From contig NW_005434607.1 of the NCBI RefSeq assembly GCF_000315625.1, positions 10,130 to 32,735 of the forward strand: a stretch of DNA of 22,606 nt, written 5' to 3'. The DNA comes from Guillardia theta CCMP2712. Taxonomy: Eukaryota > Cryptophyceae > Pyrenomonadales > Geminigeraceae. The position numbers and the translations under genes are program-made. The first letter of the stretch is position 1; each line of letters starts with the position of its first letter. Below, in pieces: positions 10,494 through 18,927 of this stretch. Below the pieces are notes generated by a model. It saw nothing but the letters and a program-made list of their open reading frames with translations, searched no databases and was not told the DNA's origin.

Positions 10494-10515
10494 AAACTTT
10501 GAAGTTTCAAAGTTT
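10494..10515. promoter_or_regulatory. Perfect palindrome upstream of RPN12
   Basis: Arms AAACTTTGAA and TTCAAAGTTT are exact reverse complements around a GT centre. Related AACTTTAAAGT and CAAAGTT motifs follow within 40 bp. The site lies about 60 bp upstream of the RPN12 ATG, so a role in transcription is plausible, but I do not recognise the factor. Confidence 0.45.
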
Positions 10516-10575
10516 GAAATGTCACATAACTTTAAAGTCCAAAGTTGAAGGGAAGGACAGGTGTCGGGTACCACC

Positions 10576-11542
10576 ATGTCGGGGGAGGCAGCGTCGATGC
10601 TGCCAAGGCTGAAGGCGGCGATAAACGGAGGAGACATGGATGGAGCGAAGAAGCTGATGGTACAGCTCAAGGTGAGTCAATGGGATGTCATGCTGTTGAG
10701 ACTTTGAGATGTTCGGATGCCGTCCAAGCCTGATGCATGAATTCAGATTCTCATGACTTCGTTCAAGTCCACCCCGGGTGTGGTTGCAGCGAATGAGGCG
10801 AATGTACAGGAGTTGATGATCGTTCGTGAATTCTATGAGCTTGGGTGTCTAGTGTCAGCCCAGTCCGAGGATATTGAAGGGTTTGAAAGGCATTTTGCAG
10901 TCGTGAAGAGCTGCTACACAGATTACGCTGGAGTGCTACCGCAATCAGAAAAACAATATGAGTTGCAAGGACTGAATTTGTTATGTTTACTAGCTCAAAG
11001 TAAGATTGCTGAATTCCACACTGAGCTGGAGTTGATTCCTGTGAGTGGACATCGCGCGATCAATCTACTGTGTCTGACGTGTTCTTCAGGTGGACGTTTG
11101 GGAGAACCCGTTCATCAAGTTTCCGATCAATTTAGAGCAGTATCTGATGGAAGGAAGCTATCAAAAAGTTCTGGAGTCTCCGGGTGGCGTACCTTCCAAG
11201 TCATATTCATATTTCGTGCGATTGCTTTCAGGGACAGTCCGCGACTCGATAGCGGAGAGCAGTGAAGCTGCTTATGATTGGATGCCCATTGCCCAGGCCC
11301 TCAAGATGCTCAGCATGGGCTCTGCCAAGGATCTTTCTGATTACGTAGTATCGAAACAGAGGGAATGGGAGGTGGATGTGAATGCCAATGTGGTCAGATT
11401 CCGGGAGGATCAGAAGGTCGATCTTGAGGTGAGGACAATCGTGGGTGGAGTCTAGTTCTGATTTGTTCGGTACCAGGTTCCTAGCCAAAGACTGATTGTA
11501 GAGACGCTCTCGTACGCTAAAGAGCTTGAACGCATAGTTTAA
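10576..11542 (+). CDS. RPN12: 26S proteasome regulatory lid subunit RPN12 (PSMD8)
   Basis: RPN12 is a PCI-domain subunit of the 19S proteasome lid, needed for lid completion and docking. My model has exons 10576-10671, 10747-11040, 11090-11428 and 11504-11542, with introns of 75, 49 and 75 nt, all phase 0, giving 255 residues against roughly 265-275 in plants and yeast. Diagnostic segments are IAEFHTELELIP, NPFIKFPINLEQYLMEGSYQKV, RDSIAESSEAAY and the C-terminus TLSYAKELERIV, which closely resembles plant RPN12. The last exon is needed to reach that ending; reading through its donor would give a false tail. The last acceptor (AGAG before ACG) is less standard but is the one that keeps frame. 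The start sits in ACCACCATGTC, a strong initiation context. It diverges from the truncated myosin and converges on MCM10 with 122 bp between stops. Confidence 0.93.
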
Positions 11543-11664
11543 ATCTTGAGAAACGATTACTGGACAGATGTGTGTCTACTTTACTGTGTGTCCCTAACCC
11601 AATTAGTTCCCTGCTCGATCCTTATGATGTACCAGAAGCTATGCAGCTCTGACTTTGACTTGCT

Positions 11665-14200
11665 TCACAATCTATCCAAGTGTTCCATGATCCATTCTGA
11701 AATCTCGTTCTTCCGGCATTCCAATCTCCCTTCCTCAGCACCTAACCGTTTTTCTAGTTCTTGCCGGATCGATCGTTTCGTCGCCTTTGAAAAATCTTCT
11801 ATCGAATCAAAGATGTCCTTGAGGTGCTTTTTGATGGTTTTGTCATCAAACCCGCACTTTGCTTTGTTCCTCTCAGCTATCCATTTTGGATCACCAAACT
11901 TCGCTTTGCAATGTGTAGACCACTTCTTGCACTCTGACCAGTTGATGTCACATACCATACAGAAGCAATTTTTGCATGCATGCATCGCTTGCTTCGTATT
12001 GAACGGATGTCTGGGACACGATTCTCTCAAGTGAGGCAAATCATCAGTGAAATCACCCTCAGCCTGCAATATGATAACATCTTCATCTTTGTCCTCAAGA
12101 GTGTCTTGGATGTGATGGGTTTCTTTCACTTTGTCGTCAGAATTTGCCGGTGTGCATGTGCTGAAGGAATCATCCATAATGATGCAGTCATCGTCTTGAA
12201 TCAACTCAACCATTTCGCTTTCCTCCTGATATTCGTCGAGTTGACCATGCACTGCATCAGCTACTTCTCCATCTAATTGATTTTCTGGTTGGGCTTGTTG
12301 AAAATTTGGATTTGATTCGGGAGGTGTTGAGTTTGAGATCATGTCACGTTGGAACGATGACTCATTCGTGTCTGATTCCATTGCATTCTGGTCTTTCGAA
12401 AGAGTTTTGACCGATTCTGATTCATTCAGTCCAGCTGTTTGGCGTGCCATTGACTCTAGATCGTTCAAGTCATTCCAATCTGTGTCCTCGATGTCCGAAT
12501 CCGAAAAAGTTGGAGCTTGACGATTTAGGGCCTGATCATCTAAAACACGTCGTGTCACATCAGCCTTTGCAGTGACCGTGACTGAATTGCTCTTTGCAGT
12601 GTCTGAACCAGCAAGTGATGCTGTGCATATGGGTAAAACGTCTTTGTCTCCACTCTGTGCATTGGTGTGTGTTTCATCCCAATTATGACTTGAGGAGCAA
12701 GATTCATCTTCTTCATCAAATCGGTCTTTTGATTTCTCAGGATCATGATCCCTGCAGTAAGGACCAAACTTCAAATTCACAGTCGTGCCACATAAATGAC
12801 CATCCCTGAATTGGTGTTAAAGAGCCAGTTTCAAAGATCACAAAGAACTTGCTTGTAGTGCTTGCATCGTGCAAAGTCTCGAGATCTGCCTAGAATCAGG
12901 AGTTGCCTGGAAATCTACTCAAACCTTTGGGCAAAAGTTATCAAAGCACCCCTAACCTCGAATTTTCCACCTTGACCTTAGGAACCGATGAGTCAGAATC
13001 TGAAGATTTTCTATAATTTTCAAGTCAAGTCTCATTCATTGATGGCAATGAGTCAAACACCGGCTGGAAGGGTCAGCTTCGAAGATCTTAGCATTTCTGA
13101 TTAAGAGAACGGTTCCAACAGTCTGATTCAACACCAAAAGGATTAAAAAAAGGGTAGACTTCAAAACAGAAAATCACTTCTTTCCAATGTTTTTCGTAAG
13201 CATCTTGGAAGAGAAAAATCGTCTGATTTGATTCATGTCAAACAAGATGAGACATCACTATTCAATCCACGACCAGATCATGCCCATTCAGGTCGCTCAG
13301 ATTCCAGATCAAGTATTGTCCTTGCAGACAAGCTTTAAAAAAACTGAATATGGACAGGAAAGAATTACCTCCTATTTTAGACTTCAAGACGCGACTGCAT
13401 GAAGTCATCACTCCTACGGTGAATTTATTCGCAAAGTTGCTGTCATCACTGACTTGAGAAACCAATGTTTTACGTTCGTTCACAATACCTTAATGATCCA
13501 ATACTCTTCAATGGAAAGTATTCGCTGAAATGAATTCAAATCAATTGTCTGGAGCATCGATTATTTTACAGCACGCCATACCCTCCCTTGCTTGTATCCA
13601 TAAGTTCTTCATTTGAGATTCTCAAATTCTTAATCCGGAATCCACTGCAAAGATGTATCACATCGCGGCAGAGGTTTCACGGACATTTGACTAACCTGTG
13701 TGGACATGTGATGTCGCCTGTACTGACTGAAATTTCTTTATCGGGCTTCCTCTGTGTCGAGGACTTTACAGCGCTTGTGTTGGTAATATTCTTTGGGATG
13801 ATCCGCACAGCCTGCAAAACAGTCGAAATCAAACGGAAGGGTATCTTTGCAGGTCAATACCTTGGGATGGTGGTTTACTTTGACAACATTTTCGATATTG
13901 TCTGAAACACATTTTCAATCATCATCCATCAAGCAGCCAGCAACCTTGTTGAAGAGATCGAAGTTTCTCAGAAAGAGAGGAATTAAAGGGAGTATCTGCC
14001 CATGAATCAGTTCCCTTGCCGCATTCAGTTCTGTTAGATGTCGAGCAACGCGTACCTGGATTTGACTGCTGAGGTATTTCTGTCCGCCCACCATCATCCT
14101 CAAGCTCATTCAACAAATTAGACATGAACTTGGCTTTTTTGAAATTTTTTAATGCATCATCATTGTCTGATGACTTGGTCTTCAATCTTGCTCCTTCCAT
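11665..14200 (-). CDS. MCM10: MCM10 DNA replication factor with RIN13-like and DEK_C-like C-terminal extension
   Basis: MCM10 activates the CMG helicase and binds DNA and polymerase alpha in the nucleus. My model has exons 14200-13945, 13901-13861, 13811-13696, 13644-13582, 13524-13489, 13448-13369, 13320-13271 (or -13274), 13222-13178, 13122-13061, 13010-12957, 12906-12853 and 12805-11665, about 665 residues. All introns are 40-57 nt and in phase; the last is GC-AG. The core shows SGFRIKNLRIS, QYLIWNLSDLNG, IFLFQDAYEKHWKE, RQLLILGRSRDFARCK and the CCCH zinc finger C-x8-C then FGPYCRDHD. After an acidic linker with SIM-like DCIIMDD and DVIIL come C-P-R-H-P-F, C-x2-C-x-C-x2-C-D, C-x2-W and H-C (RIN13-like), then a DEK_C-like end (ATKRSIRQELEKRLG to EISEWIMEHL). 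A CAG acceptor upstream of 14200 could bring in an earlier exon. Core identity is firm; extension domains are recalled, not searched. Confidence 0.88.
12806..12852 (-). other. GC-AG intron in MCM10
   Basis: The exon ending TAC-AA is followed by GCAAGT, the usual form of GC donors, and the intron ends TTCAG, 47 nt in all. Only this donor gives the phase that joins CKHYK to DGHLC inside the CCCH zinc finger. Using the adjacent GT (GTTCTT) leads to stops in the next exon. Confidence 0.75.
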
Positions 14201-14599
14201 CGTCAATGTCTCGAGCAAACCCTGCTAATGCAATGCAATTTTTCATGACGAGCAGTGAACAAATATTTGATCCACCACATCTTTTTGTTGAACCACATTC
14301 TATCTCTTCTATGCTTCAACAATCTGACGCCGGATGTATCTGCTACGCTGATCTTGACTCACATGTGCTCTTCCCCTCTCTCTGGCGCAGAAAGCCCCGT
14401 GAGCTCTCCAACTTCCGTTCCGTCACCTCTCTGCTTACCATACCTCCCCTAATCTTTCATTGTTCTCCCGGTTCATCTCGTCCAGGTGCTCGCTTTCTTC
14501 AGCCATTCATGTATCTTCGCATCTCACTCACGCTATATCTCAACGTCCACCTACTTTGCATACCCTCCCTCCTTTATTTCTCTCCTCTCTCCTTTCTGT

Positions 14600-14654
14600 C
14601 CTCTCTCCTCTCTCCTCTCTCCTCTCTCCTCTCTCCTCTCTCCTCTCTCCTCTC
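14600..14654. repeat. CTCTCCT heptamer array
   Basis: About eight near-perfect copies of a 7-bp pyrimidine unit, inside a longer CT-rich region that starts at about 14577. It is intergenic between the divergent MCM10 and acyltransferase genes. Confidence 0.8.
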
Positions 14655-15162
14655 TTCTTCCAGTCCACCCGGAAGGGTCCCAAAGAGCATCTCAGCGGCA
14701 GAAGCGCGCCAAACTCACTGTATTACTCATCATCATGTATGGCTTGGTAATATTTCAGGCTTGCCTCAGACATTAGATTAGAAATTTTAAAAGACAGCGA
14801 ATGATTTCCTTACAACCCAACTTCCATTCTTGGACATCGATGAAAAACTTGGAAATACTCGCTTCAATATTGAAAATCACAATAAGGATTTGAAATATCA
14901 ACATTTTTACGGCACCAGTTATAATTAGCAAAATATAAAACGTTTTAAAAGCCGCCGCCCCCGGGTTTAAAACCCATTGTATCTCAAAAACAATTTTAAA
15001 AGATCCAGTGTCGCAGAACCTGCCTCAGAGATTTGATAGGGAGGATTCTGAGGACAGCAGAGAGACAAGGGGATAAGATATCGCAAAGGCAGATGTATGC
15101 CGGATGCGATCGGGGATCTTTAGGAGCAGCGCCCCCTTGTTGATCAGCCGAAGGGATGGAGG

Positions 15163-15214
15163 GAGAGGAGAGGAGAGGAGAGGAGAGGAGAGGAGAGGAG
15201 AGGAGAGGAGAGGA
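15163..15214. repeat. AGAGG pentamer array
   Basis: About ten copies of GGAGA/AGAGG on the plus strand. It lies about 410 bp upstream of the acyltransferase ATG. Confidence 0.85.
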
Positions 15215-15462
15215 GGAGGCCGTACTTGGCGATGAGCTCTGGAATCCATGGAGCTACAAGGAAAGCAGCTCCTGCTCACTAGAGGAAGGGGATATTGCGG
15301 TTTTGCTAGAACAAACTAGTGGGGAAATGATTGGAGGATGAGATTTTACTAGTTGCAGGCTGAGTACAAGAATGAGGGCGTGGTACATCCTGTAATGAGT
15401 CTGTGGATGTTTTTCGATCATAGTTGTAGGGACTTTAGTTTGTCGAATTTCATAATGTGGGG

Positions 15463-15501
15463 CAAAACGGTTTTTGCATGAAGACTATGCAAACCGTTTT
15501 G
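15463..15501. promoter_or_regulatory. Imperfect inverted repeat (hairpin) upstream of the acyltransferase gene
   Basis: Left arm CAAAACGGTTTTTGCAT (15463-15479) pairs with right arm ATGCAAACCGTTTTG (15487-15501) as 15 bp with a two-T bulge, around a 7-nt loop. It lies about 125 bp before the ATG at 15626. There is no T-run that would suggest a terminator. Its role is unknown. Confidence 0.5.
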
Positions 15502-15625
15502 TACGAGCATTCACGATGCTTTTCCAGATGACCAAGGAAAGTGAAAGATTCGAGTGTTTTGTTCCAAATATGTTCCAGGGCTCTGAGTAAAGGTGCGAGG
15601 GCGAACAACGAGTGGTTGCGTCAAA

Positions 15626-18600
15626 ATGTCAGAGAAGGAGGAAGAAGTGGGACGGGAGGAAATCCCTCAAACCGTTGACGCCCCTGATGAGCATACGGGG
15701 GGAAGTCGAAACCCAAGTCCAGGTACTTCACTTGTAGACAAACATTCTCCCTCTCCTGCCCTCTCCTGACTCCTCTCCTACCCAATCCCTTGCTTCAAAG
15801 ACCCCATGACGTAGCTGCACTTTCTCCCAACCTGACACTTGTAACGTCCTCGGTCTTGTTTTGATGGCCCTAGTTGCAGACCTTGAACCTCAATCGCCGG
15901 ATGTGACTAACGGAGGCGGCGAAGCAGACGAGACATCGTTCCTGGGCAGCATGTTCAGCTCCAGGAGGATAGCCTCGCTCAAGACTCTCTGCGAACTCGG
16001 TGGAGCAGGGGAGAATGCGGGCGAGGGCGACGCGGTACCGAGTGGGCTGATGACTTCTTGCTCCTTCGCCTCCTTCTTCTCAGCAGCGTCCAACATGGAC
16101 GAAGGGAAGGACTGCGAGCAGGAGAGGGTGCAAGGCAGCAGAGAGGAGGACTCTGGTCCTATTGATGTGGGAGGAAAATCCTTGCAGGAGCAGGGCAATG
16201 TTGTTCTGCCCTCGCTTGTGAATCCCACGGCCATGGTCGGCAACTTAGGATGGTTCTGGAGGACCTTGGGCACGAGCCTCTTCGGAGGAGCTGTGATGGA
16301 GAGGAAGCAAGTGGAGGAGATCCAGTCCGCGGCATCTTGTGGGACGATTGTGTACGTCGTCGAGGCCCACTCGTGGCTGCACCTGCTGTTCTGGAACTTT
16401 ATCCTCATCCGGCATCGCCTTCCTCTCGCATCGCTCGCCGTCGGGCTGGTTGTCCTGCCCTACGTCTCCCTCATGTGGCCCGTGTGGCTCTTGTTTCACC
16501 TCCTGCAGCTCCTGGGGATGTCGCAGCAGCAGAGGAAGGAGTCACGAAAGTCCAAGGTCACGAGCCCCGTTTTGCACCCTCCCGCTGACTTGCTGGCAGG
16601 CTGTGCAGGCAGCTCGCAATGGGCAGCCGCTCATCTTCTCCGCAGGAGGAGGGAGGGGGGGGGAGGAGGCGTGCGAGCTTTTGGAGGACATCATCGTCCT
16701 CCAGAGGAATTCCTCCATGCCGTTGATCATCTGTCCGCTCATTGCGATCTGGAACCGAACGCCGCTCCCCTCCTCCGGACCTCATCGATCGAAGGGGTCG
16801 AGGGGGTTGGAGAGCCAGGAGGAGGCGACTGGCTTCCTGCAGTGCATCGTGAGCGGCGTGTTCGGGTCCAAGAGGCAGCCGAGCCCCTTGAGAGCGTTTG
16901 TGTCCTTGCTCCTCGACCTCCGCGATCACATGCAGGTGCTCCCTTGTTTGCTGCTGCTGCCGTTGCCGCTGCTTTCCCACCTCCTGCTCCTCCTGCTCCT
17001 GCTCGCTCCCCGTGAGCTGGTCTTAACGTGGAAACTCACTAGGTCGGGGGAGGGCTTCCGATCAACTTGAGCGAGTGGCTGCTGGACTATCGCGCTGCCT
17101 CCTCTCCAAAGTGATGCTCCGCCCTTGTGCCTCCTCGCCTCTGACCTCCTTGAACCCCTCAGCTCGAGCCTGTCAGATCGAGACCTGGCTGTCCTCTTGA
17201 TAAACCAGGTCCTGCTGCTGCTGCTGCTGCTGCTCTCTGCTCTCTGCTCTCTGCTCTCTGCTCTCTGCTCTCTGCTCTCTGCTCTCTGCTCTCTGCTCTC
17301 TGCTCTCTGCTCTCTGCTCTCTGCTCTCTGCTCTCTGCTCTCTGCTCTCTGCTCCTGCTGCTGCTCCTGCTGCTGCTGCTGCTCTTGCGTTTAATGCTCC
17401 TCCTGGTGCTCCACATGATTCTTTGCTGACGTTGGAGCCCTGACTGTAGATATACCTTCGATTCGACAACCATTGGCTGCAGGCATGATAAGTTTAGAGA
17501 AGAGGAAGGAGACAGGAGGAGTGAGGGAGAAAGAGAGGATAAATACGAGGAGGTGGGAGGCTGAAGGAAGGGAGTTGTTGAGGATTTTGGTAGAGGAGGG
17601 AGGCGGGGAGGAAGTAGTGAAGAGGGAGGAAGAGGAGGAGGAGGAGGAGGAGGAGGAGGAGGAGGAGGAGGAGGAAGAGGAAGAGGAGGAGGAGGAGGAG
17701 TCTTTGACCACGTTTTTTAGGTCACTGGCCCTGCTCGTCAGCTGAGGAGGGAAGCGAGGAAGGAGATCTTGTCGTCTGTGCGAGTGAAGGCAGCGATAGC
17801 AGCAGCGGCGGCTCAACAGGCTCAAGTAGGAGGAGGGAGGAATGGGCGAGAGGAGCTGATCGAGATCGATTAGGCCGTCAATGTGATCGAGAGGAGAGCG
17901 AGGAAAATCATCGACAGCATGGTTGCAGACAGGCGCCTCCTCATGGTCTCTTCTCCCCCCCCTCCCCCCCTGTGCTCGGTTGACCAGCCCGTGACAGGTC
18001 CGGACGATGTCCTGCTGCTTGCGAGGATTCTTCAATCTGATGTTTCATGCCGTCTACCTCGACGAGGAGGGACTTTCAGCAGTCCAACGCGTCTCGATGG
18101 TCAGTGCAGAGACAGGAGCGCGGCAACGATGGCTAACGATGACGTTTCAACCTCGTGCTGCTCTCCCTCCTCGTCCCTGTCCTCATCCTTATGTTCGCCC
18201 TCCTGGTCATTACACTTTGTGTCGTTGTCCTCTTGAACTTCTTTCTCCCTCCTCCTCCTGGCTAATCTTCTTCCCTGCATTCTTGAACAGGAGAAGAACT
18301 GTCCTGTTATCTACGTGCCAACGTACCGAGGGGTTCTCGACTACTTGTTGTTGACTTACATTCTATTCACAAGGTAATGCTCTTCTCTGCTGATGAAAGC
18401 GCTTTCTTGTCTCTTGCTGCTGCTGCTGCTGCTTCCCCCCCCCCCCCATCCCGCTTCTTCTGGTGCTGCTGCTCGTACTCCTCCTACACGTTATGTTTCC
18501 TCTCTCTTCAAACTTCATCAAAACCTCCTCCATGGTCTCTTCATCTCGATCCTTTTGCTCTCCCCTCTGCTCTGTGTCGACCTGAGCCGCAAGCAGGGAC

Positions 18601-18896
18601 ATGGCAACGCCTGTGATTGCCTGCTCGGAGAGCTCGCATATGATCCTGAAGTTTCTCTTGAGGTGAGAGGAAGGAGGAAGCGGAAGTGGAAAGGAAGAGG
18701 AGATACAAGTTGAGAGAGAGGAGGAGGGAAGGGGAGGACGATGATCCATGTGTTGCTGATCAAGATTGCAGGCGTGTTGGCGGATTCTTCATGAGAAAGT
18801 CACTTGCAAGTGAAGACAACCTCTACAAGGAGATCTTTCGCGAGGTAAACTGCTCATACCCCCCTCTGCTGCTGGTGCTGCTGGTGCTGGTGCTGG

Positions 18897-18927
<31 letters not shown>

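Larger units (their letters stand above)
14201..15625. other. Divergent spacer between MCM10 and the acyltransferase gene
   Basis: I see no supported gene. Open frames at 14152-14781 translate CT-rich repeats. The spacer holds a CTCTCCT heptamer array, an AT-rich stretch (14870-15000) with the palindrome TAAAACGTTTTA near 14936, an AGAGG pentamer array, and a hairpin near 15480. Both promoters presumably lie here. Confidence 0.6.
17209..17720 (+). other. Long acyltransferase intron with two arrays
   Basis: This 512-nt intron joins AVLLINQ to VTGPARQ in phase 0 (donor GTCCTG, acceptor TTTTTTAG). It contains CTG repeats, a CTCTGCT heptamer array and a GAG array. No other coding sequence is seen inside. 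Confidence 0.75.

Noticed and set aside
13696-13811. SBP-box-like Cys/His reading in an MCM10 exon (EYYQHKRCK)
   Set aside because: That frame stops quickly; the other frame is open to a good donor and continues the MCM10 protein.
14152-14781. Plus-strand open frames opposite and beyond the MCM10 5' end
   Set aside because: They overlap a coding MCM10 exon on the other strand and then read through CT repeats.
17391-18035. Minus-strand 214-residue frame with poly-Ser
   Set aside because: It is the antisense of the GAG array and of acyltransferase exons.
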